NCBI GenBank assembly: GCA_965247455.1
Contig: CBDFHE010000017.1
Location: forward strand, 248,001 to 312,000
Origin: JACZYA01 sp965247455
GTDB lineage: Bacteria; Acidobacteriota; Terriglobia; Acidiferrales; 2-02-FULL-67-57
DNA: 64,000 bases
Direction of reading: 5' to 3'
Shown: positions 8,994 to 16,582 of the stretch, piece after piece
Numbering within the stretch: position 1 is the stretch's first letter
How the letters are laid out: every line of letters begins with the position of its first letter
Translations under genes and position numbers: made by a program
Notes under the pieces: model-generated
The model's database searches: none
Seen by the model: the letters and a program-made list of their open reading frames with translations, nothing else
Told to the model about the DNA's origin: nothing

Positions 8994-9173
8994 CGCTCGA
9001 AACCTCCCCGGAGGTACCCACAGGAGTACTTCCTGAATGCTATCCCCCAAGTCCCCTATCGGCAATTGGCGCCAAAACAGGAGAGGCGGTAAGTGTTTTC
9101 CGGCAAGCAGACCGGGGACGACAGCGCTCTGGGTGTTGCCCTAGACAGCCCTTAAGAAGGACCTTTGGATAGC

Positions 9174-9512
9174 ATGGCGGAGGAGGAGGGATTCCCCGCC
9201 CAAGGCGGGTGCGCCTAGGGCGCAGAACCCCCTCGGCGTAGTGCTCGATCCAACTCCGCCCGCCCTTGGCCGGCCTTGAGGGACAGTTCCCTTCGACGAG
9301 CTTCTCGGTTGGTTCGAAACACCTCCGCATAAACTACCCTCCACGGCAGACCGGCTTTGGTGGATCACACCTTTTCGCGGTTTTGTTGCTTTAGTCGAGC
9401 TGGAAGATTCTTGGTCGAGCCGACGTAGCGCTTGCCCGTCCGCTCACTGCACAGAACGTAGACGGTAAACAGAAGAAGAGTTTGGCGATAGATGGCGGAG
9501 GAGGAGGGATTC
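9174..9512. repeat. Direct repeat of the tRNA-Ser 3' end (9174-9194 and 9492-9512), att-like
   Basis: A 21-bp sequence (ATGGCGGAGGAGGAGGGATT plus C) occurs at 9492-9512, where it is the CCA end, acceptor stem and part of the T arm of tRNA-Ser. It recurs exactly at 9174-9194, beyond the tRNA 3' end. Flanking bases also resemble each other (TTTGGATAGC versus TTTGGCGATAG). Duplicated tRNA 3' ends are the usual footprint of site-specific integration. The 297-bp interval holds the broken GIY-YIG gene. Confidence 0.6.
9220..9469 (-). pseudogene. Broken small GIY-YIG nuclease gene next to tRNA-Ser
   Basis: The minus strand reads FTVYVLCSERTGKRYVGSTKNLPARLKQ..., then an in-frame TGA (9365-9367), then GLPWRVVYAEVFRTNREARRRE and a Gly/Arg/Leu-rich tail. 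This is the pattern of short GIY-YIG proteins (YVL, YVGST, AREAxxRE). No start codon or ribosome site is seen ahead of it. It fills the interval between the two copies of the tRNA 3' end, suggesting that it arrived with that duplication. The stop could be a sequencing error, but the absent start supports decay. Confidence 0.6.
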
Positions 9513-9584
9513 GAACCCCCGAGCCCGATCTCTCGGGCTAACCGCTTTCAAGGCGGCCCCGTTAAACCGCTCCGGCACTCCTCC
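9493..9584 (-). tRNA. tRNA-Ser (anticodon TGA)
   Basis: 92 bases including an encoded CCA. The acceptor stem is GGAGGAG/CTCCTCC with discriminator G. The anticodon arm CCGC-CTTGAAA-GCGG shows anticodon TGA, a long variable arm pairs AGCCCGA with TCGGGCT, and the T arm contains GGTTCGAATC. The long variable arm fits class II serine tRNA. It reads UCN serine codons. Confidence 0.95.
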
Positions 9585-9590
9585 GCTCGC

Positions 9591-9619
9591 ATTCTACGGT
9601 CTCGTGGGTTCGGCGGCAA
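9591..9619 (-). promoter_or_regulatory. Sigma-70-like promoter for tRNA-Ser
   Basis: On the minus strand TTGCCG (9614-9619) is followed by a 17-base spacer and TAGAAT (9591-9596). The predicted start, about 7 bases later, coincides with the tRNA 5' end at 9584. Confidence 0.55.
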
Positions 9620-9773
9620 TCCCTGTTGCCGCAACCGATCCCGCTGAAGAACTCGCCGACGAGACCGGTGGCGTCTGCTGCCCTGCCAGCGGTCAAATTG
9701 GCGCTTGCCCCAAGGGGCGAGGGCGGTACCATCAACGAATCCGATCGCGCCGATGCCACCGAAAGGAGACGCT

Positions 9774-10565
9774 ATGGGAGTACGCTTGGTTCAGGTGGAC
9801 GCCTTCAGCGACAAAGCCTTTGCCGGTAACCCGGCGGCGGTGTGCCTGCTGCCCGCGCCCCGCGACGACGCCTGGATGCAGAGCGTCGCCTGCGAGATGA
9901 ACCTCTCCGAGACCGCTTTCCTGGTCAAGCAGGAAGACGGCTTCGACCTGCGCTGGTTCACGCCGGCGGTGGAGGTGAACCTCTGCGGCCACGCCACCCT
10001 GGCCAGCGCCCACGTCCTGTGGGAGGAGGGACTGCTCCAGCCCGGCGAGCCGGCCCGCTTCCACACCCGCAGCGGACTGCTGACGGCCGAGCGCCGGGCA
10101 GACTGGATCGAACTCAACTTCCCCGCCCATCCCCCGGAGCCCGTCGCTGCCCCGCCCGACCTCACCCGCGCGCTGGGCGTCGCACCCAACTACGTGGGCA
10201 AGAGCGGCGGCGGTGATTACCTGGTAGAAGTCGAGTCGGAGGAAGTCGTTCGCGCTACCCGGCCCAACTTCGCGCTGCTGGCAACAGTTCCGGCGCGGGG
10301 CGTGATGGTCACCAGCCGCGCCGCCGCGCACGCGTTTGATTTCGTCTCCCGCTTCTTTGCACCCCAGTCGGGCATCAACGAAGACCCCGTCACCGGCTCG
10401 GCGCACTGCTGCCTGGGGCCGTTCTGGGGCGAGCGCCTCCACAAGACCGAGTTCGTGGCCTACCAAGCCTCGGAGCGCGGCGGCGTGGTGCGCGTCCGCC
10501 TGGACGGCGACCGGGTGCTTCTGGGCGGGCAAGCGGTCACGGTCCTGCGCGGCGAGCTGGCCTGA
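9774..10565 (+). CDS. PhzF-family isomerase-like protein
   Basis: 263-residue protein of the PhzF (diaminopimelate epimerase fold) family. PhzF itself isomerises dihydro-3-hydroxyanthranilate in phenazine synthesis; most homologues, like this one, have unknown substrates. Hallmarks are FAGNPAAVCLL near the N-terminus, NLSETAFL with the catalytic Glu46, CGHATLASAHVL, and the C-terminal phosphate-loop-like INEDPVTGSAHCCLG. The ATG at 9774 has AAAGGAGA eight bases upstream. No phenazine genes are nearby, so a stand-alone role is likely. Confidence 0.88.
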   Translation: MGVRLVQVDAFSDKAFAGNPAAVCLLPAPRDDAWMQSVACEMNLSETAFLVKQEDGFDLRWFTPAVEVNLCGHATLASAHVLWEEGLLQPGEPARFHTRSGLLTAERRADWIELNFPAHPPEPVAAPPDLTRALGVAPNYVGKSGGGDYLVEVESEEVVRATRPNFALLATVPARGVMVTSRAAAHAFDFVSRFFAPQSGINEDPVTGSAHCCLGPFWGERLHKTEFVAYQASERGGVVRVRLDGDRVLLGGQAVTVLRGELA

Positions 10566-10623
10566 GGTGTTCCGCCGCTGTCCCAGCGGCAAAGACCCTT
10601 TGCCTGAAACGAAGGACAAACCG

Positions 10624-10712
10624 GTGAAGAAGCTTCCGGCTTCTTCGCCGCTACCCTTCTTCTATCGGATTTGGTAGCGGCGATGCCGTCCGGCATCGTC
10701 GGCCTTTTCTCT
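10624..10712. repeat. Dispersed hairpin repeat, family B, copy 1
   Basis: GAAGAAGC / GCTTCTTC form a hairpin, followed by GCCGCTAC ... GTAGCGGC and GATGCCG / CGGCATC as further inverted pairs. The same words (CTTCTTCGCCGCTAC, TAGCGGCGATG) recur at about 18.9 kb, and TAGCGGCGAAGAAG near 15.8 kb. Confidence 0.45.
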
Positions 10713-10847
10713 GCATGGCTTTTCAAAGAAGCTGCTGGGCTCCGTTTCGCCCACATCCGGGCACACAGTTCGGTTGCGCCCAACAGGAGCGGCAGGCTAG
10801 AATCCGTTCCGTTCGCGGCACAAAGTTCTCCAAGGAGTCTTCTGACG

Positions 10848-13043
10848 ATGAAACGAGTGTTGCTAGGGTTTGTTCTCTGCACGCTGCTGTCGGTGACGGT
10901 GACGGCACAGAATTCCCAAACCGGCGACGCGCTGATCAACCTGGCCGAGCTGCCGGGTGTGAGCGGCTACGAAGAGCCGGTCAGCCAGTGGCTGGCGGAG
11001 CGGCTGCGGCAGGTGCACCCGCGCGGGGTCAGCATCCAGGTGGAAGTGGATAACCTGGGCACGGTGCTGGTGACGCTGGGGGCGGGTGAGCCCCGGCGCT
11101 TGCTGGTAACGCCCATTGACGAGCCCGGCTACGTCACCAGCAACATCACCGACGACGGCTTCCTGCGCGTGCAGCGGCTGCCGCAGGGCGGCGTCCACCC
11201 CTGGTTCGACCTGCTGCACGCCACCTGGCCGGTGCAGATTCTGAGCCGGCGGGGAAAATTGATTCCCGGCGTGGTCGCCGGGCTCTCCACCCACCTCCAC
11301 CGGATCCGCGAGCCGGTGCCCGCGCGCAACCCCGACCACCTCGACCAGATTTACATTGACGTCGGAGCCCGCTCGCGCGCCGGGGCCCGCTCGCTCGGCA
11401 TCGACCTGCTCGATCCCATCACGCTCGAAAAGCACGCCTACCGCCTGGGCAACAATGGACTCACCGCGCCCTTTATCAGCGACCGCGCCGGGGCGGCGGC
11501 GCTAGTCGAGTTGCTGGAGCGGCTGGAGGGCACCAGTTTGCAAGGCACGCTGACGGTCGCCTTTGTGGTGCGCCGCTACCTGGGCAACCAAGGGCTGGAC
11601 CGCCTCGCCCGGCAGGTGGACGCCGACGCGGTCATCTTCGTGCAGCGAGTCGAGGATAGCGACGCACAACCCGGCGCGGGCGTCTTGCTGGCCCCGCTCG
11701 GCGACGGCGGCAGTGAGTTGGTGGACGAGCTAGCAGCCAAGGCCAGCGAAAAGCAGATTCCTGCCACCACCGTGCCCGCCCAGCGCGCTCCCCGTGGCCG
11801 CTACACGGGCGCGCTGCCGCTGCCGGCGCGCGCCGCCGTGGTCGGCGTGCCGGTGAAGTTTCCGCAGACCCCGGCAGAGATCGTGAGCCGAAAAGACATC
11901 GGGGCCGCCTCCACCCTGCTGGCCGCTTGGCTGGGGACAACGCTGTCGTCCTTTTCCCCTAGTACGGCAGAGATCAACGGGGTAGTGCCCGCGCTCACCG
12001 AACCGCCGGTGGTGCGAGACATCCTGCGGCAGTTGGTTGAGGTCTATGGCGTCAGCGGCTACGAAGAGCCGGTGGTCGAGAAGATCAAGCAATTGCTGCC
12101 GGAGTGGGCGCGGGAATGGGCCACGGTGGACGGCGCGGGCAACCTGATCGTTCCCTTTGGCCGCACTGGCCGCAAGCCGCGCCTAGTGTTCGTCGCCCAC
12201 ATGGACGAGATCGGCTGGGTGGTGCGGGAGATCACCGACGAGGGGCGGCTGGTGCTCGACCGTCGCGGCGGCTTCCGCCCCGAGTATTTCTGGGGCCACG
12301 CCGTCCTTGTGCACACCGAGAAAGGCCAAGTGCCGGTTGTGCTTGAGCTGCCGGTGGACTACCGCACGCAGAAGTTCGCGCCGGTGCGCAACCCGCGCTA
12401 CACCGCCTACACCGGCGCGCACACGCGCGCGGAAGCGGAGGCGCTGGGCATCAAAGTGGGCGACTCGGTGACGGTGCCGAAGAAGTTCCGTAAGCTGGGC
12501 GGCACGCGCGTGAACGGGCGCTCGTTCGATGACCGGGTAGGCTCAACCGCACTGATTGCAGCGCTGTGGAAAATCCAGCCGGAGGAGATTGCCCGCGAGG
12601 TGGTGTTCGTGTGGGCGGTGGAGGAAGAGATTGGCCTGAACGGCGCCAAGCACTACGCCGCCCGCATGGCGGAGACGGGCGGCGTGCCGGACACCGTCTT
12701 CGCGGTGGACACTTTCGTCTCCTCCGATTCGCCGCTGGAGTCGGCGCGCTTCGCCCGCGGCCTCCTGGGCAAAGGCTTTGCCCTGCGGGCGGTGGACAGC
12801 AGCAACGTGGCCCCGCGCAAGCTGGTGGACCGGGTGATTGCGCTCGCCGGGCGGAACGGCATCCCGGTGCAGTACGGCGTCACCGCCGGCGGCAACGACG
12901 GCGCTGCCTTCGTGCCCTACGGCTCGGTGGACATCCCGCTGGCCTGGCCACTGCGCTACTCGCACTCCTCAGGCGAGGTGGCCGACCTGAAAGACGTGGA
13001 AGCCCTGGCCCGCATCGTGGCTGTGCTGGCCAAAGAGTTCTGA
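10848..13043 (+). CDS. Secreted tandem M42-type aminopeptidase with a degenerate first domain
   Basis: 731 residues with a signal peptide (1-21) and two M42/glutamyl-aminopeptidase-like domains in tandem. Each starts with GVSGYEEPV (near residues 35 and 402). The second keeps the expected metal ligands and catalytic residues: His451 (AHMDEIG), Asp561 (FDDR), Glu592-594 (EEEIG), Asp621 (VDTF) and His706 (YSHSS). The first has PIDEPGY where the His should be and FVVRRYLG where the Glu pair should be, so it is probably inactive and structural or regulatory. Start at 10848 with AAGGAG upstream. Acts as a periplasmic aminopeptidase by inference. Confidence 0.82.
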   Translation: MKRVLLGFVLCTLLSVTVTAQNSQTGDALINLAELPGVSGYEEPVSQWLAERLRQVHPRGVSIQVEVDNLGTVLVTLGAGEPRRLLVTPIDEPGYVTSNITDDGFLRVQRLPQGGVHPWFDLLHATWPVQILSRRGKLIPGVVAGLSTHLHRIREPVPARNPDHLDQIYIDVGARSRAGARSLGIDLLDPITLEKHAYRLGNNGLTAPFISDRAGAAALVELLERLEGTSLQGTLTVAFVVRRYLGNQGLDRLARQVDADAVIFVQRVEDSDAQPGAGVLLAPLGDGGSELVDELAAKASEKQIPATTVPAQRAPRGRYTGALPLPARAAVVGVPVKFPQTPAEIVSRKDIGAASTLLAAWLGTTLSSFSPSTAEINGVVPALTEPPVVRDILRQLVEVYGVSGYEEPVVEKIKQLLPEWAREWATVDGAGNLIVPFGRTGRKPRLVFVAHMDEIGWVVREITDEGRLVLDRRGGFRPEYFWGHAVLVHTEKGQVPVVLELPVDYRTQKFAPVRNPRYTAYTGAHTRAEAEALGIKVGDSVTVPKKFRKLGGTRVNGRSFDDRVGSTALIAALWKIQPEEIAREVVFVWAVEEEIGLNGAKHYAARMAETGGVPDTVFAVDTFVSSDSPLESARFARGLLGKGFALRAVDSSNVAPRKLVDRVIALAGRNGIPVQYGVTAGGNDGAAFVPYGSVDIPLAWPLRYSHSSGEVADLKDVEALARIVAVLAKEF

Positions 13044-13062
13044 AACCACCGATGAACACGGA

Positions 13063-13095
13063 TGTTGAACCACAGAGGCGCAGAGAACAGACAGA
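13063..13095. repeat. Family C intergenic repeat, copy 1 (CACAGAGGCGCAGAGA type)
   Basis: GTTGAACCACAGAGGCGCAG followed by an A/G-rich tail. Related copies occur at 15610-15653, 61458-61496 and twice around 62531-62600. Confidence 0.5.
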
Positions 13096-13187
13096 GCAGG
13101 TGCGCAGACCCTCAGGGGCGGAAGCCCCAAGCGTTTTCGCAGGCGACGCGTCGCGCCTGAAGACGCGACCCACAAGGAGAGGTGGCG

Positions 13188-13772
13188 GTGGCGATGGTTG
13201 ATCCGTTTTCGTTGGACCAGTACCTGGCGCGGCGCAAGCTGCTGACGCTGTTCACGCCCAAGTTTCACATTTACGACACCATGGACAACCTGGTGGCCTA
13301 CGTGGAGCAGAAAGCTTTCAAGCTGAAGGAAGAGATCACCATCTTCGGCGACGAGCAGAAGCAGCAGGCGCTGCTGCTGATCAAAGCCCGGCAGATCATT
13401 GACTTCAGCGCCGCCTACGACGTCACCGACGCGCGCACGGGCGAGAACGTGGGGGCGCTGCGGCGCAAAGGCTGGAAGTCGCTGCTGCGCGACGAGTGGC
13501 TCCTCCTCGACGACGCCGACCAACCCTTCGGGCGGCTGCGGGAAGACTCGGCCCTGCTGGCCACCTTGCGCCGCTTCCTCAGCAACCTGATCCCGCAGCG
13601 CTATCAGGTCGAGCTCGACGGGCAGCCGGCAGGAGAAATCAAGCAGCACTTCAATCCCTTCGTGCTCAAGCACACCGTGGACCTGCGCGCCGACCCGGGC
13701 CGCCGCCTGGACCGGCGGCTGGCGCTGGCGGCGGTGGTGCTGTTGCAGGCCATCGAAGGCCGCCAGGACTAG
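13188..13772 (+). CDS. LURP-one-related / scramblase-like (tubby-fold) protein
   Basis: About 194 residues. The pattern MVDPFSLDQYLARRKLLTLF, KFHIYDTMDNLVAYVEQKAF and TDARTGENVGALRRKGWKS resembles the LURP-one/phospholipid-scramblase tubby-like barrel found in bacteria, plants and animals. A C-terminal hydrophobic helix (LALAAVVLLQAI) could bind membrane. In-frame GTG codons at 13182 and 13188 and an ATG at 13194 all follow AAGGAGAGGTG; spacing favours 13188 or 13194. The stop is 8 bases ahead of the next gene, suggesting co-transcription. Biochemical function is unknown. Confidence 0.65.
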   Translation: MAMVDPFSLDQYLARRKLLTLFTPKFHIYDTMDNLVAYVEQKAFKLKEEITIFGDEQKQQALLLIKARQIIDFSAAYDVTDARTGENVGALRRKGWKSLLRDEWLLLDDADQPFGRLREDSALLATLRRFLSNLIPQRYQVELDGQPAGEIKQHFNPFVLKHTVDLRADPGRRLDRRLALAAVVLLQAIEGRQD

Positions 13773-13780
13773 GTTCTTTT

Positions 13781-14371
13781 GTGCCCGTCGCAGGTGGAAC
13801 CCTCATCGCTTGCGCTCTCCAAAGGGAAGTGGCCGCGCTGCGCCGGCATCTGGAAACCGAGTGCAACTTCCTGGTGACGGGAGTGGGAGCCCGCCGGACG
13901 CGCGCGCGGTTGGAGAAACACTTCCGCGCGCAGGCGCCCTCCCTGTTTATTTTTACGGGTACGGCCGGCCAGCTTGACCCTGCGCTCACAATGGGACAGG
14001 TGGTGTTACCCGAGGCCTGGTGCCTGAAAGGCGGCGACTGTTTTTCCGCCCATCCAGAGCTGGTGGAACGGTTACGGGGCCTGGGGTGGGAGATTGCGGG
14101 CCGGGGGTTGACGGTCAGTTTTCCGGTAGTGCGCGCCCGGTCGCGGCGTAAGCTCCACCAGCGGTTCGGCGCATGCATCTGTGACATGGAGGCAGCCGCC
14201 GCCCTCGAGGTCGCTGCTGCTTTCCAGATTCCCTGCCTGGCTCCCAAGGTGGTTTCTGACACCGCCGCCTCGGGCCTGCTCGCCTTCTGGTTCCACTTCG
14301 ACGCCAACCTGCGCGCGCTGGCCGATTATTTGGATCGCTTGCTTGCCAGCGTGAACCCCAGGATGCCGTAG
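13781..14371 (+). CDS. Nucleoside phosphorylase-superfamily protein
   Basis: 196 residues with the PNP/UDP-phosphorylase (MTA/SAH nucleosidase) fold. Visible parts are the N-terminal strand LIACALQREVAAL, CNFLVTGVGARRTRARLEKH, the phosphate-site strand FIFTGTAGQLDPALTMGQVVLP and the nucleoside-binding CDMEAAAALEVA, followed by VVSDTA. Similar short proteins occur as futalosine hydrolases or hopanoid-associated phosphorylases; the substrate cannot be settled here. GTG start at 13781, eight bases after the preceding stop. An open frame reaches further upstream but overlaps the previous gene. Confidence 0.75.
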   Translation: MPVAGGTLIACALQREVAALRRHLETECNFLVTGVGARRTRARLEKHFRAQAPSLFIFTGTAGQLDPALTMGQVVLPEAWCLKGGDCFSAHPELVERLRGLGWEIAGRGLTVSFPVVRARSRRKLHQRFGACICDMEAAAALEVAAAFQIPCLAPKVVSDTAASGLLAFWFHFDANLRALADYLDRLLASVNPRMP

Positions 14372-14384
14372 AAAGAGAACCAAC

Positions 14385-14813
14385 CTAGCGGGTGTGGAGA
14401 AAGACGTTCCAGGGGAACGACTGGAAGCCTGCGCGTTGGAAGAACTCGCGCGTGTGACGGCCACGGGTGCCCAGGATGAAAACGTATTCCACCTTCTGGC
14501 GGCTGAGCTCATCTGACACGCCACGCAGCAGACTGGTGCCGGCTCCCCGCTTGCGGTGGTCCGGGTGAGCCACCAGGTTATCCACCAAGGCGCACAGCGC
14601 CCCGTCGGAAATCACGCTGGCGAAACCCACCAGACGTTTTGCATTCCACGCCGTCACCACCAGGTGGGAGCGGCTGAGCTTGCGCCGGAGCTTCTGGTCG
14701 GAATAGCGTGCAAGGTCTTCGGTCCAACCGGCGGCGCGAAAGAGGGTCTTGAGCTGGGCAGGTGCGACGCGCTTTGAGATGCGCAGTGTAATCCCCTGGG
14801 TTCCCCTCCTCAC
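14385..14813 (-). CDS. GNAT-family N-acetyltransferase
   Basis: 142-residue acetyltransferase of the GNAT fold, which moves an acetyl group from acetyl-CoA to an amine. The CoA-binding motif A is DNLVAHPDHRKRGAGTSLLRGV, followed by EYVFILGTRGRHTREFFQRAGF, the usual C-terminal motif B region. The start is uncertain: GTG at 14813 is used, but an AGGAGG lies inside the first codons, so translation may begin several residues later. Converges with the phosphorylase-like gene, 13 bases between stops. Substrate unknown. Confidence 0.78.
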   Translation of the reverse strand: MRRGTQGITLRISKRVAPAQLKTLFRAAGWTEDLARYSDQKLRRKLSRSHLVVTAWNAKRLVGFASVISDGALCALVDNLVAHPDHRKRGAGTSLLRGVSDELSRQKVEYVFILGTRGRHTREFFQRAGFQSFPWNVFLHTR

Positions 14814-14947
14814 GCTTTCCCTACTGTGGAATTTTTCCCGGCTAGAGTTCAGGACAAAACTACTATGGACACCACCTAGACTCTCAGAGAGCGCGAATTG
14901 CCTAAAAGAAAAGACTTTGCTAGGCTGGAGCCAGGAAAGCAGGGAGC

Positions 14948-15589
14948 ATGATTGACGCCCGCGGCAACCGGCCAGCCCTGGTTCGGGCTTACAACCTCTT
15001 CAGCTTGCTCTATGGCAGCACGGCGGCGCGCCTGGAGCGCGAAGGGGTGACTCGCGGGCTGGCCCGGGCACGCGTCCAACCGGGCGAGCGCGTGCTGGAA
15101 GTGGCGGTGGGCACGGCGGCCGTGCACACCCGGCTGCGGCGGCGGCTGGGCGCCCACGGACTGCTGGTGGGGGTGGACTTCTCCTCCGGGATGCTGCGCG
15201 CCACCCGCAAGCGAATGCCCGGGGCGCGGCTAGTGCAGGCCGACGCGCACGCGCTGCCTTTCCCAGCCGACGGCTTCGACCTGCTCTGGGCCAGCTACCT
15301 GCTCGACCTGATCCCCACCAAAGAGCTAACGCCGCTGCTGGAGGAGTTTCGCCGCGTCCTGCGCCCCGGTGGGCGGCTGCTGCTGGTAAACTTCAGCAAG
15401 GACTCAGAGAAACTGATCTGGTGGGAACGGCTCTACCAGTTGACTCCAACCTTTCTAGTGCCGTGGCTGTTTGCCGGCTGCCGCCCGATCGAGGCCGCGC
15501 CCTTCGTGCGCGCCGCCGGCTTTGTGGAAGTCGAGCGGGAGTGCATGGCGGGCGGCTTCAACTCGGAAATTATCACCGCCCGCAAGTGA
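14948..15589 (+). CDS. Class I SAM-dependent methyltransferase (UbiE-like)
   Basis: 213 residues of the UbiE/Methyltransf_11 type. Motif I is degenerate, ERVLEVAVGTAAVHTRL, where the usual GxGxG reads AVGTA. It is followed by GLLVGVDFSSGML (motif post-I), FDLLWASYLLDLIP (motif II) and EEFRRVLRPGGRLLLVNFS (motif III). Such proteins methylate quinones or other small molecules. AGGGAGC lies directly ahead of the ATG. Substrate not predictable. Confidence 0.8.
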   Translation: MIDARGNRPALVRAYNLFSLLYGSTAARLEREGVTRGLARARVQPGERVLEVAVGTAAVHTRLRRRLGAHGLLVGVDFSSGMLRATRKRMPGARLVQADAHALPFPADGFDLLWASYLLDLIPTKELTPLLEEFRRVLRPGGRLLLVNFSKDSEKLIWWERLYQLTPTFLVPWLFAGCRPIEAAPFVRAAGFVEVERECMAGGFNSEIITARK

Positions 15590-15609
15590 CACGCACCACC
15601 CCGCGAACG

Positions 15610-15845
15610 GTTGAACCGCAGAGGCGCGGAGAGCGCAGAGAAAACACAGAGAGGGTGAGATGCCGATACGGACGATTACGGCGGCATCCGCTCGGTGGAG
15701 ATTGGCACGCTCATGTTCGGCGCGCGCGCCGGGCCCCGTGGCACACGGCGGCAGGTGCTCCGCAGAAAAGCGCGGGACAGGCCGCCGGGCTCAGCGTGAC
15801 TGGAGTAGCGGCGAAGAAGCTCGGAAGGGATTCTTCGCCGGCGTG
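15610..15845. repeat. Family C repeat (15610-15653) and fragments of families A/B
   Basis: The 474-bp gap between the methyltransferase and the next minus-strand fragment holds no convincing gene. It starts with a family C unit (AACCGCAGAGGCGCGGAGAG). It continues with GGGCCCCGTGGCAC and GCCGCCGGGCTCAGCGTGA, shared with family A, and TAGCGGCGAAGAAG/TTCTTCGCCG, shared with family B. Confidence 0.45.
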
Positions 15846-16063
15846 TTTCGATTTTGTTTCATCCAGCGGGTGCCCCGCCATCCGCGGGATAAACCCTTCG
15901 GCTCCGCTCAGGACAAGCTCCGCACCCCTTCCAGCCTTACAAGGCAGGTCGCCGCTTCACGGCGCGGCTTGAGCCACTGTAAAAGGAAGGGGGGCGACGC
16001 GCCAAGTCCGATGGCGAGTCGCCCCGGTGGAGGGATCGCGCGTTTCGCGCGGGACTAAAACTG

Positions 16064-16369
16064 CTAGGAAACGCCCATCGCAAACTGGCCCGACGCTCTC
16101 AAGTCCACGCCCGGCGCGGTGTTGCCGAATTCGGCTCGCTTGAAGAAGCCGACGGTCACCGAGGTTTGCACGTAGCCTCCGATCACCGAGCCGGCCTCCA
16201 GGAAATGGAAGCTGGCCTGGGGCCGTCCAAAGCCCTTCACGGACGACGCGCTGGTGTAGGCGAACGGAGTGATGAAAGCGCCGGTCTGGCCCTCCCAGTT
16301 CAACCCCTGGGCCAAAGCGGGACTGGCAAGAATCCCGCAGGCGGCGGCAACAGCCAACAACACTAGCAA
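16064..16369 (-). pseudogene. Truncated secreted protein fragment
   Basis: 101 residues: a signal peptide ending ASPALAQ, then NWEGQTGAFITPFAYTSASS and VIGGYVQTSVTVGFFKRAEFG. This matches, from memory, the N-terminus of acidobacterial outer-membrane-barrel-like proteins of more than 300 residues. The frame stops after GQFAMGVS, so most of the mature protein is missing. No ATG with a ribosome site is found; the only start is TTG 16369, and the frame stays open upstream to a TGA. I take it as a remnant lying next to the IS1380 element. A small real protein cannot be excluded. Confidence 0.4.
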
Positions 16370-16582
16370 GCGCCGGGCGGCGCTGCGATGACAAAAGAAA
16401 ACTCAGACAGAACCCGACCCCTGAAACATGGCGAACCTTTCCCTTTTTCGACCACGTCCCCTGTATTTTCCCGCGCGCAATCCGCGAGCACTATGTTACT
16501 TATCGTACAGTTGCACTAAATGATTAGTACTCTGGCCAGAATTCCTGAAATTGTCCAACAAGCCGGTTGGCAGAGGACTAAG

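Noticed and set aside
15660..16058. 132-codon frame in the gap before the truncated secreted protein
   Set aside because: It runs over fragments of repeat families A and B and has no ribosome site or motif.
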